Shown piece after piece: positions 41,902-53,123 of a DNA stretch of 64,000 nucleotides. Position 1 is the stretch's first letter. Each line of letters starts with the position of its first letter. A program made the position numbers and the translations under genes. The DNA is from Phyto melanocephala (taxonomy: Eukaryota > Arthropoda > Insecta > Diptera > Rhinophoridae): positions 76,387,797-76,451,796 of the forward strand of contig OW799233.1 in assembly GCA_941918925.1 (NCBI GenBank). Direction: 5' to 3'. A model generated the notes under the pieces. It was given only the letters and a program-made list of their open reading frames with translations, was not told the DNA's origin and made no database searches.

Positions 41902-44879
41902 CACTGCTCTGCAAAAAATAATTTTTTGTCTTCCCATTTAATAAAACTATGTGGACTATATGGATTTTAACGCGCTGAACTCAAATCCGTTGTCGGTTTT
42001 TTTCCATCAGATCGGGATTTTTTTTATGGGCGTGGCAAATTTTTCCCCCTAAATTAGTTAGGTACGGAGGCTTATTTAATCCTAACTCGAGAACCGGTCA
42101 TCTGATTTTCAAAAATGAAACACCAAAAAATGTGTTACAAAATTGTTCTTATTTTAGTGGAATACAATTTTTCTCTATCTCTTATCGTTTTGGAGTTATT
42201 TAGAAATTAATGGAGAAAAAAAAATTTTTCGTGCAAAATTCGTAATACTTTTCAATTTAAAAATATAATTAAAAAAAATATAAGGCAAATATTCAACATT
42301 TTAAACTTTTTTCTGAGAGCTACTTATCTTGAAAATAAAAGAAGCCATAAACCATAAAAATCGGTTAAAAAATGTAGATTTTATTATCAATTTACCGCAG
42401 GTACCCAATATTGACCAAATATGTGTAATGCAGCAAACAACGTCAGAGTGGGCGAACTAAAGCGACTTGTAGCAACAATGAATGACAACTTTTTACTTCT
42501 ATCTATTTTCGTACAACAAAAACAAATACAAGCAAAAAAATTTGTCAGATTGTAATTTTGTAGCATCGCCTCGCTTAAAGCAGCCACCCTGTCGTCACCC
42601 GTAGATAACTTCAAATAAATATTTATTTATTTTATTTAAAATAACACAAAAATTTTGTTTATAATTATTAATTTTTATTTAGGAAACATTGTTAAAATAA
42701 AAAAGTAGCTTAAGCTGCCCATGCCATTTTGTCCACATCATTCAATTTCGTTCTGAAGATCTCGTCCTTCATAAGCTGTCGTATTTGTGGACCTACAAAT
42801 ATGCCTTCTTTTACTTTAGCATCTCTGATTCTAGGAAATTTGCTCTTAAATTATAGAAAGGCTTCACCATCCTTGTTCATTGATTTGACAAAATTTTTCA
42901 TTAGGCCTAGCTTTATATGAAGAGAAGAGTTTGTTTCTTTTGTTTTAAAGGCTCTTCTGCTGCATTTTTTTTCCTGGAATAAAATTTACTCTTTTCGGCT
43001 AAATTTTAACATTGTAGTGTTTTTCTTTTGCGCGGCTATCCCATTCACATAAGAAGCAATAAAACTTAGTATATTTCCTTTGCAATCCATTTAACATTGC
43101 TAAGACTTCAAATCTGCACATACATTCCATGAGTAATGTGAATATTTAATTTTTTGTAGTATCATCTTCATGCTACAATAGTTTTCTTTCATATTTCTTG
43201 CATACGCGAGTGGGACCAAAGGAACTTTGTTGCCATTGTGAAGTAAAACGGCTTTCAAACTTGTCTTGGATGAATTAATAACAAGCCGCCAATCCTGAGA
43301 TTTATGACTGAAACACAGTTGTCGCAAAAGTCCATCAGCATTATCGCAAAATATCAAACCTTTCTCTTTGCTGAAATATATTAAAAAAGGTTGTTCTTTA
43401 TTTTGAAAGTAAGAGACGTTAACATCCGTTTGCACCAAACTCCATTCTTTTCATTGGGATGCAAGAAGCTCAAACTTGGTTTTTTTAAAGCCTTGATTTA
43501 CAAACTAAGTTATTCATTTTAGTTTAATTCGGAAAATAAGGTGTACTCGTTGGACTTCCAAATGAATGCGAAGAAACACCCATGCTGGCGTAAGTGGATT
43601 CAGTTGCTGCAGAAAGCCAATCTTCTTCATCGTCTGTAGGAGGCAATGGAGGTAAAAATTTACTTGTAAATTGGAAAACTGGTCGTTTGACGCATGAAGT
43701 ATTTGGATATGTAACTTTATTTTTGGTTTTTTTGGTAAGCCCACGTGTTTTAGTATGGCAAAAGTAGCAATAATTTTGATGATTTTGTGGTTCACTCCAA
43801 ATCGCTGGCTTCATAAACGGCTTCATAAAGACTTCCTTTTAACCAACCTCTTAAGGACTTACCACAGCTACTACAACATATTTTCGGCAGCCAATTTTTA
43901 TCTCTATTATCGATAGGAAACCCAAAATAACGGCAATGAGCATCTTTAAGCTTGGAAGATATTGTCTCCCGTTGAGAACTTAAAGTTAGATCGCCACATA
44001 CGTAACAAAATATAATTGGAGATTTGTTACAAATTCTTGACATTTTGTAATATGAAAGCGTTTGTGAATTCTTTACTTTAATTGCTTTATTTCTTTACAC
44101 AATAACAAAGTACACTATAAGTTCTATTGACTGTTGCCGATTTTAACCGCACGATATTCAAATTAAAAGTGACTAACTTATTGCCCATTAGCTTCTATAT
44201 ATACAATAAATACCAGAATCTACCCTAATGTTCTTAATTTGAAACTACAGGTAATTGAAAAATACTGTTATAAATATTAATTCCAATAACTATGTAAAAT
44301 ACCGTTGTACTTTAGTTCCATTACCTGCTTACCTAACGAAATGTTACATATATAATATGTAAGGCTGGTTGCATTACAATATTGGGTACCTGCGGTAAAT
44401 TGACAATAAAATCCACATTTCTTAACCGACTTTTATAGTTTATGGCATTTTTTATTTCCAAGATAAGTAGCTCTTAGAAAAAAGTTTAAAATGTTGAATA
44501 TTTGCCTTATATTTTTTTTAATTCCATTTTTTAATTGAAAAATATTACGAATTTTGCATGAAAAAATTTTTTTTCTCAATTAGTTTCTAAATAACTCCAA
44601 AACGACAAGAGATAGAGAAAAATTGTATTCCACTAAAATAAAAACAATTTTATTACACATTTTTTGGTGTTTTATTTTTAAAAATCGGATGACTGGTTCT
44701 CGAGCTAGGATTAAATATGTGTCCGTACCTGACTAATTTAGGGGGGAAAATTTGCCACGCCCATAAAAAAAAATCCCGATCTGATGGAAAAAAACCGACA
44801 ACGGATTTGAGTTCAGCGCATCAAAATCCATATAGTCCACATAGTTTTATTAAATGGAGGATTTTGCTGCAGAGCAGTG
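41902..44879 (-). mobile_element. CMC-type (Chapaev3/CACTA-like) transposon, 3 kb
   Basis: It starts CACTGCTCTGCA and ends with the inverse, flanked by TAA (41,899-41,901 and 44,880-44,882). The terminal inverted repeats are about 500 bp each (41,902-42,413 and 44,377-44,879). They run to an inner ACCCAATATTG and include GATCGGGATTTTTTTTATGG-like blocks. A CACTG start with a 3-bp target fits the CACTA/Mirage/Chapaev group. A transposase relic lies on the minus strand. It splits the gag gene. Confidence 0.78.
42690..44043 (-). pseudogene. Transposase relic of the CMC-type element
   Basis: From the ATG at 44,043, MSRICNKSPIIFCYVCGDLT and WLPKICCSSCGKSLRGWLKG form a cysteine-rich N-terminal domain. 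A frame change leads to WSEPQNHQNYCYFCHTKTRG, then PPLPPTDDEEDW. After another break, NVSYFQNKEQPFLIYFSKEK, DWRLVINSSKTSLKAVLLHN and NVCADLKS follow (43,438-43,103). Fragments to about 42,690 include HIKLGLMKNFVKSMNKDG and VGPQIRQLMKDE. Relatives I recall have Asp in the INSSK position, so Asn here may be a lost catalytic residue. The end with the Glu block is missing. Inactive. Confidence 0.65.
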
Positions 44880-44882
44880 TAA

Positions 44883-45184
44883 TGGAAGCAGGTCAATTCA
44901 GTAATATGAACAAAGCTGTTACATATAAATTTATAAATACAATACTACATTATGGACGAAAACCTAATTACAGAAATTACCGTGGAAGTAGAAAAAGACT
45001 TACTGGACGATATAATTATCCAGGAAATACGGGTAGTAATAATAATTACAACAACGGAAATTATAATGACAATACTAATAACGGAAACACACAGCGATAT
45101 CAGAATAACCGAAGATCTAGAAACTATATCAGAGCAACAACGAATTCGGAAAACTTAAACGACCCCCTAAGATTAGAACAGTAA
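44883..45184 (+). pseudogene. Gypsy-type gag relic, carboxy end
   Basis: Reading resumes VMEAGQFSNMNKAVTYKFIN and becomes an Arg/Asn/Tyr-rich tail (NYNNGNYNDNTNNGNTQRYQ), typical of nucleic-acid-binding ends of zinc-knuckle-free Gypsy gags. The stop is at 45,182-45,184. The part of this frame before 44,880 (from 44,717) lies in the transposon end and is not gag. The pol frame overlaps its end in the -1 phase, an arrangement kept from the live element. Confidence 0.65.
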
Positions 45185-45340
45185 ATACCAAAATTTATAA
45201 TCTCAATCTCAACTTATGTTTCTTTATCAACACATATATAAATAACATAAATACGGAAATAACATTACTAATAGACACAGGTGCGGATATAATTATCAAT
45301 AACCAAATCGGAATATTTTCATTAGGTAGCTTATTTTCTA
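45185..45340 (+). pseudogene. Gypsy-type protease fragment
   Basis: In the frame -1 to gag, ITLLIDTGADIIINNQ at about 45,262-45,309 carries the Asp-Thr-Gly catalytic triad of retroviral aspartic proteases. It breaks off by about 45,340. Most of reverse transcriptase is deleted after it. Confidence 0.7.
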
Positions 45341-46271
45341 CCTAAAATTTCGGACCCATTTAATAACACACGGAAGAGAAAATTATGTGGCGGACGCATT
45401 ATCGCGTATAACTATTGCTGACTTAAAAGAAATAAATAACAAAATTAATTACGTACTGAAAATTACAACAAGATCAATGGCAAATAAAGAAAATAGTGCA
45501 AAGAAAAGTGGTAGCTTGAATAGACAACAGAGTACAAATAATGATAAGCCCAATATATATGTACCTTTAAATAACGCTGACGCAGAAAACATCTTAAATT
45601 AAAGAATTCTCCTGGACGATGTTACATCAAACAAGGAAAATCTATTATAACATATATGTATACAAATTAATGATTTGAAATACTTAGTGACAATACCAAT
45701 AAAGGACAAAATTGTAAATACGGTCGCAAAGGCCATATTTAATAAATTCATTCTTACCTATGGACCAATGAAGACGTTCCTTTCGGACATGGGTACAGAA
45801 TACACAAATTCTATTATATTATTATCCTATTATATTATTATGTAATCTCCTCAGAATAACAAATATAACATCAACAGCTCACCATTATGAACCGCTGTGT
45901 AATGTTGAAAGAAGTCACAGGACATTCAACGAATACGTGAGATTTTTCATATTCGTTGACAAAAGTGATTGGGATGAGTAGCTTAAGTATTTTACGTATT
46001 GTTTCAATACTACGCCGTCCCCAGTACACGAGTATTGTCCGTACGAATTAGTTTTTGGGAAAATCCCTAACGGATTTCTCTATTAGATTACGATTTTAAA
46101 ATAGAAGATTTAGTTTTACTTAAAAATGAAACGTGCCATAAATTGGATCCGCGGTATAAAGGACCATATAGGGTAAAGAAAATAGATGTAAGACAAAATG
46201 TAACCATAGTCAATACAAAAACACAAAAAGAGCAAATAGTTTATAAGAATAGACTTAAGATTTATAAGTGA
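45341..46271 (+). pseudogene. Gypsy-type RNase H end and integrase relic
   Basis: HGRENYVADALSRI at about 45,370-45,411 is the end of the RT/RNase H region; a frame stays open to 45,602. Integrase follows in another frame: DLKYLVTIPIKDKIVNTVAK, then LTYGPMKTFLSDMGTEYTN with the second catalytic Asp. Decayed sequence leads to the carboxy domain DLVLLKNETCHKLDPRYKGP and NRLKIYK with a stop near 46,271. Integrase would insert the element DNA; this one has many stops. Confidence 0.72.
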
Positions 46272-46415
46272 TCTATCAAATTATCAATAAAAATAATAAC
46301 AATTAATTATATAGGTATATGTATACTTATATAAAAATCCTAATTATCAAAATAGTCTTAAGTATCAGTACATATTAATTGTAAAAGAATGCCCATACAA
46401 CCCTCTGGTTAGTAG

Positions 46416-46540
46416 TGGTAGCGTATACATGTCGCGGTGTATATCATAGCATATGCATATGGCACGCGTCATAGCTAATAAACAAACAAATATTGTATTG
46501 TACGCCAAGAATGTATGTTCATATAAACAAATAAATATAA
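46416..46540 (+). repeat. 3' LTR fragment, family of 12,898-13,398
   Basis: ATACATGTCGCGGTGTATAT, ATGCATATGGCACGCGTCAT and the following blocks match the start of the LTR at 12,898 for about 120 bp. It then stops matching. It lies 145 bp after the integrase end, as a 3' LTR should. Confidence 0.8.
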
Positions 46541-46644
46541 AGGGTCCGCCATTTATTTATTTAATTATATCAACATAAAAACAAATTTAGAGTTGAGCAA
46601 CATTTTTAATTTAATTACAAAAATAAAGAAAAATAAAAACAACA

Positions 46645-46851
46645 TTAAACGTATGCATTGGAGTTTAGAAATCTTATCAGCTTTCCACTTGTTACAGCAA
46701 CATTATCAGAAAAGTCAATGTGAACATAGAACTTATTTACCTCAACACAAATTTTTCTAATTGGATCAAAGTTAATGTAGTTTGATCTATGAAATGGTAC
46801 ATATAACGGTTCATAAAATCTGAGCTGCCTATTAGAAACTAGAGACCTGCA
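46645..46851 (-). other. 67-codon open frame of unknown origin
   Basis: Mirror of 52,544-52,750. The frame has no start ATG and reads RQLRFYEPLYVPFHRSNY to HIDFSDNVAVTSGKLIRFLN and a stop. Its composition looks like real protein rather than AT noise. YEPLYVP...F...I and a late SGK-L-RF weakly recall the carboxy end of Maverick/Polinton capsid-type proteins. I would not name it. Confidence 0.35.
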
Positions 46852-46959
46852 TTACTTCATGAATGCTTTAAAAACCAGTGAATTAAGCTTAATACTTTGA
46901 CACACTTCACCACACAGCACACACCATATGAAGAAAGTAAATGCGATTAAGAAAAACAT

Positions 46960-47169
46960 GATAAACAAGTAAGAGCGCTATATTCTGCCGTGCCGAATCT
47001 TATATACCCTTCACAACGTGTAGTCATGCAATAACAGTAGTTCGTATCACCATTTCATATGATATACGTACATACATATAAAAAACATACATATATAAAA
47101 ACATCCCATTGTAAAATTATAAATTTACGTATGTATGTTAAAAAAAAAAATAAAAAAAAAATTAAAAAA

Positions 47170-47200
<31 letters not shown>

Positions 47201-47730
47201 TAATTAAAATATATATAATAAATATAAAACAAACAAAAATAAAAAAAAATATAAAAAAAAAAAATAAAAATATAAATAATATATTGAATAAAAAATAAAA
47301 AAAAAAATAAAAAAAAAATTTTTTTGGCTCAGCTGGGATTCGATGCTACGTTTTCTCTAACCAGTATACACGTTTGTTTGTATGTATGTTGTTGTTGTAA
47401 TGTTGTTTTTGTGAAAAAAAATCGCGGTGGTGGTTTTGCTCATATCTCAGTTGTTTATGTACCGATGTTTCTGATTTTCAATACCGATCTACTCCCGAAT
47501 ATTTCTGATATTTTAATACCTCACTCGAGTCCAAGCGATGGCGGGGGGCTTCAAAAAATTGATTTCAACATACACACGGACAGACTGACAGGGCTTTATC
47601 GACTCCCCTATTCATAAGCTTTCAGAAAATATATACTTTATGGGGTCGGAAATCAAAATTGTATAAATTTCACACGGAATGACAAACCTATATATACCCT
47701 TTTTCACTGTGTGAAGGGTATAAAAAGATA
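46960..47730 (-). repeat. Dispersed TATACCCTTCAC-type repeat, full-length-like copy
   Basis: It runs from ACAAGTAAGAGCGCTATATT and a TTCTGCCGTGCCGAA hairpin, through TATACCCTTCACAACGTG, a long A-rich tract, GGCTCAGCTGGGATTCGATG, TCGAGTCCAAGCGATGGCGG and GGACAGACTGACAGGGC, to GTGTGAAGGGTATAAAAA. This is the longest example of the family here (about 770 bp). The apparent open frame in it is chance. Confidence 0.78.
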
Positions 47731-47816
47731 TTGCATTCACTTAAATATGATCGTATTTTTTCTGTACACTACACAGCACAGCAATAAAAATTAAAAGCTA
47801 TACACCACTTTAATAT

Positions 47817-48480
47817 CACGCCTTTCTCACTAGGCAAGTCACTTGCGCAAGTGTTGTGTTTATAGGCAAAAGGGGTAAGGTCGGGTTAAGAGGAAGAAAC
47901 TTGCTTATTTTTGAGTACACACTTGCCTGTACTCGGCAAGTACGGGCAAGTTTTTGTTGAGAAACCAAAAACAAAAGAGTAATAAAAATAAACAAGAGTG
48001 CTATATTCGGCCATGCCGAATCTTATATACCCTTCACAACGTGTAGTCATTCAACAGCAATTGTTTATGTCACCATTTATCTCATATGAAATACGTACAT
48101 ACAAAACATACATATATAAAAACATGTAATATTATACATTTAGTTTACTTATGTGCTTAAAAAAAATAAATTAAAAGAAAAATTAAAAATAAAACAATAA
48201 AAATTTGAATAAAATATAAAATAAAAAAATTTTTTGGCTCACTCTAACCAGTATACCACGTTTGTATGTATGTGTACATAATTGATAATTGTAGAAATTT
48301 CAAACGGAATGACAAACCTATATATACCCTTTTTCACTGTGTGAAGAGTATAATAAGTAAAAGAGAACGAAACTTGGGCAAGTCAGTTGCTGAGTCTGAA
48401 CATGAAAGCAAGTTCAAAGAAAAATAAAAGAAAATAAAAAACTAACTTGAGCAAGTGACTTGCCTAGTCAGAAAGGGGTG
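47817..48480. mobile_element. Small TIR element with a nested dispersed repeat
   Basis: Inverted ends CACGCCTTTCTCACTAGGCA and CACCCCTTTCTGACTAGGCA continue AGTCACTTGC[GT]CAAGT. TAT lies on both flanks. Further GGCAAGT/ACTTGCC words occur inside. A second TATACCCTTCAC-type repeat occupies about 47,990-48,360. No coding sequence. Confidence 0.75.
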
Positions 48481-49287
48481 TATCATGCATTCACTCAAAA
48501 AAATAATGTACACTTTTTTTCTTTGGCTTTTCAACAAAGAAAAAAAAGAGCAAAAAAATGTGTAAAGCGAGAGTAGATTGCAAGAAGAGAAATTAACATT
48601 GAATGGAATTTTTTGCAGGGATGCCACTTTGGTGGATAGTTTTTTTTTTGTGCATAACTTGGCGTTTGGTTGGCTTGGTTTATTAGGTTTTGGAAGAATA
48701 TTATTATTTCTAGATGTAATATATAAAGTTTACTTATTTTTTTAAATTAATAATAATAATTTAAGAAAAATGGTAAATTTTGGTAGATTTATTTAAATTA
48801 TTTAAATAAATTTGGTAGGAAATTTATTTTTGTTGTGGCATCCCCAATTGTTTTATTACCTTTTTGTATGATCAGTTTATTATACGCGTTTGAAGTTGAA
48901 GTATTAGGTGAATATTGTGTTTTTACTATTAATTAAAATTTAAAGATTAATTACTTCAATTGAGAACGTAAGTCCTTTATAACACTTTTATGTTTATTAT
49001 CTTTGTGATAATTCGGTGTGTCAACGTTTTTGTTTTTATACTTAAGTTTTGTTTATACCTAATACCCAGTTTTTGAATTCCAATTCATTCCCAAAAATTC
49101 ACCTATGATTTATTTTATTATACTTAAAAATACATATGCATGTAAGTTTCTTCTTAAATGAAATGAAATATCATTCACAAGTAATACTTGTTTAAAAAAG
49201 GGTTTTCTTTCTTAATAAATTTTTAATATAGATCAGTTTAAAAATTAGTTTGATTTATATGTAATTAAAAAAAATTTATTTTATCAG
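48481..49287. other. AT-rich inner part of the left arm, no gene
   Basis: No coding sequence or terminal repeats recognised. Ends at the palindrome spacer. Confidence 0.5.
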
Positions 49288-50096
49288 TACTTAAAAAATT
49301 TTTTCAGTTATCAAAAACAAAAAAAAAAAAAGGATAAAAAAATGAAATAAAAATTAATAAAATAATAATTATAAATTAAATTAAAAGAAAAACAGTTTTA
49401 GCAATTAAATTGTTATCTACGAAATTTCAAATCCCAATTACGTTAAAAATTTTGTAAACTGGCAACGCTTTACCTCTATTGATATCTTTATTTCAAAGAA
49501 ACGGTAAAACACAGTGAATGCATACTGTGTACATAGCTGCCAGATTTGACGATTTATCGTCATTTTGACGATTTTACGTGCTAAAATTAAGTGTTGACGA
49601 TTTGACGATTTATGCTATGTTTTTGACGATTTTCAAGAATTCAAGCTTGCAACATTTTTCATTACTCTTATATCAACCTTAAACTAAATAAAAATAATAA
49701 TTTGTAACGGGTTTTTATGTTATTAATAATAGCGAAGAGTGAAAGAGATAAATCTATCATTAGTTAATGTGTTTGTGTAGATAATTTTTCCACTTTGTAC
49801 ATTTTTAACATATATGCCACATTTTATCAACTGATACCTACAACACGAACAAATATGAATTGGTTGTTTGTTAAGTGAATCATTAGCACAGTAACTTAAA
49901 ACAGCAATGAATACACACACTACACAGTCATAGCTGCCAGATAAAATTGGAGTAAAATCGTCTAATTTGGGTAAAAAAATCGTCAAAATCGTCAAATGGT
50001 TTACGCAAATCGTCATAAAAACGTCAAAATAAAGAAACGCATTTTTTAAAACAAAATATTTTTTATTTAATGCATAACATAACAACCTTTTTAAAT
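49288..50096. other. Unique 809-bp spacer at the palindrome centre
   Basis: It is not part of the large inverted repeat. It contains several GACGATTT words on the left (49,545-49,640) and their complement AAATCGTC on the right (about 49,955-50,015). TAGCTGCCAGAT occurs twice in the same orientation, near 49,532 and 49,929. This looks like one or two small TIR elements. The frame at 49,723-50,085 (minus) has no recognisable content. Confidence 0.8.
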
Positions 50097-50903
50097 CTGA
50101 TAAAATAAATTTTTTTTAATTACATATAAATCAAACTAATTTTTAAACTGATCTATATTAAAAATTTATTAAGAAAGAAAACCCTTTTTTAAACAAGTAT
50201 TACTTGTGAATGATATTTCATTTCATTTAAGAAGAAACTTACATGCATATGTATTTTTAAGTATAATAAAATAAATCATAGGTGAATTTTTGGGAATGAA
50301 TTGGAATTCAAAAACTGGGTATTAGGTATAAACAAAACTTAAGTATAAAAACAAAAACGTTGACACACCGAATTATCACAAAGATAATAAACATAAAAGT
50401 GTTATAAAGGACTTACGTTCTCAATTGAAGTAATTAATCTTTAAATTTTAATTAATAGTAAAAACACAATATTCACCTAATACTTCAACTTCAAACGCGT
50501 ATAATAAACTGATCATACAAAAAGGTAATAAAACAATTGGGGATGCCACAACAAAAATAAATTTCCTACCAAATTTATTTAAATAATTTAAATAAATCTA
50601 CCAAAATTTACCATTTTTCTTAAATTATTATTATTAATTTAAAAAAATAAGTAAACTTTATATATTACATCTAGAAATAATAATATTCTTCCAAAACCTA
50701 ATAAACCAAGCCAACCAAACGCCAAGTTATGCACAAAAAAAAAACTATCCACCAAAGTGGCATCCCTGCAAAAAATTCCATTCAATGTTAATTTCTCTTC
50801 TTGCAATCTACTCTCGCTTTACACATTTTTTTGCTCTTTTTTTTCTTTGTTGAAAAGCCAAAGAAAAAAAGTGTACATTATTTTTTTGAGTGAATGCATG
50901 ATA

Positions 50904-51567
50904 CACCCCTTTCTGACTAGGCAAGTCACTTGCTCAAGTTAGTTTTTTATTTTCTTTTATTTTTCTTTGAACTTGCTTTCATGTTCAGACTCAGCAACTG
51001 ACTTGCCCAAGTTTCGTTCTCTTTTACTTATTATACTCTTCACACAGTGAAAAAGGGTATATATAGGTTTGTCATTCCGTTTGAAATTTCTACAATTATC
51101 AATTATGTACACATACATACAAACGTGGTATACTGGTTAGAGTGAGCCAAAAAATTTTTTTATTTTATATTTTATTCAAATTTTTATTGTTTTATTTTTA
51201 ATTTTTCTTTTAATTTATTTTTTTTAAGCACATAAGTAAACTAAATGTATAATATTACATGTTTTTATATATGTATGTTTTGTATGTACGTATTTCATAT
51301 GAGATAAATGGTGACATAAACAATTGCTGTTGAATGACTACACGTTGTGAAGGGTATATAAGATTCGGCATGGCCGAATATAGCACTCTTGTTTGTTTTT
51401 ATTACTCTTTTGTTTTTGGTTTCTCAACAAAAACTTGCCCGTACTTGCCGAGTACAGGCAAGTGTGTACTCAAAAATAAGCAAGTTTCTTCCTCTTAACC
51501 CGACCTTACCCCTTTTGCCTATAAACACAACACTTGCGCAAGTGACTTGCCTAGTGAGAAAGGCGTG
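50904..51567. mobile_element. Small TIR element, right-arm copy
   Basis: Mirror of 47,817-48,480, with the nested dispersed repeat at about 51,024-51,394. Confidence 0.75.
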
Positions 51568-51653
51568 ATATTAAAGTGGTGTATAGCTTTTAATTTTTAT
51601 TGCTGTGCTGTGTAGTGTACAGAAAAAATACGATCATATTTAAGTGAATGCAA

Positions 51654-52435
51654 TATCTTTTTATACCCTTCACACAGTGAAAAAGGGTATATATAGGTTT
51701 GTCATTCCGTGTGAAATTTATACAATTTTGATTTCCGACCCCATAAAGTATATATTTTCTGAAAGCTTATGAATAGGGGAGTCGATAAAGCCCTGTCAGT
51801 CTGTCCGTGTGTATGTTGAAATCAATTTTTTGAAGCCCCCCGCCATCGCTTGGACTCGAGTGAGGTATTAAAATATCAGTAATATTCGGGAGTAGATCGG
51901 TATTGAAAATCAGAAACATCGGTACATAAACAACTGAGATATGAGCAAAACTACCACCGCGATTTTTTTTCACAAAAACAACATTACAACAACAACATAC
52001 ATACAAACAAACGTGTATACTGGTTAGAGAAAACGTAGCATCGAATCCCAGCTGAGCCAAAAAAATTTTTTTTTTATTTTTTTTTTTATTTTTTATTCAA
52101 TATATTATTTATATTTTTATTTTTTTTTTTATTTTTTTTTTTATATTTTTTTTTATTTTTGTTTGTTTTATATTTATTATATATATTTTAATTATTTAAA
52201 AAAAAAATTTTTTTTTTAAATTTTTTTTTTTAATTTTTTTTTTATTTTTTTTTTTAACATACATACGTAAATTTATAATTTTACAATGGGATGTTTTTAT
52301 ATATGTATGTTTTTTATATGTATGTACGTATATCATATGAAATGGTGATACGAACTACTGTTATTGCATGACTACACGTTGTGAAGGGTATATAAGATTC
52401 GGCACGGCAGAATATAGCGCTCTTACTTGTTTATC
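51654..52435 (+). repeat. Dispersed TATACCCTTCAC-type repeat, right-arm copy
   Basis: Mirror of 46,960-47,730. About 11 bp longer in total between here and the LTR fragment, mostly in the homopolymer tract. Confidence 0.78.
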
Positions 52436-52543
52436 ATGTTTTTCTTAATCGCATTTACTTTCTTCATATGGTGTGTGCTGTGTGGTGAAGTGTGTCAAAG
52501 TATTAAGCTTAATTCACTGGTTTTTAAAGCATTCATGAAGTAA

Positions 52544-52750
52544 TGCAGGTCTCTAGTTTCTAATAGGCAGCTCAGATTTTATGAACCGTTATATGTACCA
52601 TTTCATAGATCAAACTACATTAACTTTGATCCAATTAGAAAAATTTGTGTTGAGGTAAATAAGTTCTATGTTCACATTGACTTTTCTGATAATGTTGCTG
52701 TAACAAGTGGAAAGCTGATAAGATTTCTAAACTCCAATGCATACGTTTAA
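52544..52750 (+). other. 67-codon open frame, right-arm copy
   Basis: Same frame as 46,645-46,851, intact. A stop (TAA, 52,541-52,543) lies just upstream, so it is the carboxy fragment of something larger or a chance frame. Confidence 0.35.
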
Positions 52751-52854
52751 TGTTGTTTTTATTTTTCTTTATTTTTGTAATTAAATTAAAAATGTTGCTC
52801 AACTCTAAATTTGTTTTTATGTTGATATAATTAAATAAATAAATGGCGGACCCT

Positions 52855-52979
52855 TTATATTTATTTGTTTATATGAACATACATTCTTGGCGTACAATAC
52901 AATATTTGTTTGTTTATTAGCTATGACGCGTGCCATATGCATATGCTATGATATACACCGCGACATGTATACGCTACCA
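52855..52979 (-). repeat. 3' LTR fragment, right-arm copy
   Basis: Mirror of 46,416-46,540. Confidence 0.8.
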
Positions 52980-53123
52980 CTACTAACCAGAGGGTTGTAT
53001 GGGCATTCTTTTACAATTAATATGTACTGATACTTAAGACTATTTTGATAATTAGGATTTTTATATAAGTATACATATACCTATATAATTAATTGTTATT
53101 ATTTTTATTGATAATTTGATAGA

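Larger units (their letters stand above)
35372..49287 (+). repeat. Left arm of a giant palindrome (at least 13.9 kb)
   Basis: Every base block from here to 49,287 recurs in reverse complement at 50,097-64,000. Paired coordinates sum to 99,372-99,395 throughout: for example 36,137 with 63,235, 38,317 with 61,056, 41,902 with 57,489, 44,879 with 54,516 and 49,287 with 50,097. Drift in the sum marks small indels, the largest about 18 bp near 40,930 and 11 bp near 46,700-47,300. The outer edge is set only by the window end, since 35,372 pairs with base 64,000. All transposon nests are shared between arms. Confidence 0.97.

Noticed and set aside
42387..42614. 75-codon frame MKLSTGDDRVAAL and its mirror
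   Set aside because: It crosses the inner end of the inverted repeat, and its content does not match the transposase family on either side.
44717..44882. Amino part of the 155-codon frame starting MCPYLTNL
   Set aside because: These codons lie in the terminal inverted repeat of the CMC-type transposon; only the part after 44,882 is gag-like.
44952..45158. 68-codon frame MDENLITEITVEV... and its mirror
   Set aside because: It is the third-frame shadow of the Asn-rich gag tail.
47324..47617. 97-codon frame MAQLGFDATF... and its mirror at 51,767-52,060
   Set aside because: It lies entirely inside the dispersed TATACCCTTCAC repeat, has no domain pattern, and the aligned repeat at 2.6-3.2 kb lacks the frame.
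49723..50085. 120-codon minus-strand frame in the spacer
   Set aside because: No recognisable domain. It covers the AAATCGTC repeats and has no mirrored copy to test conservation.
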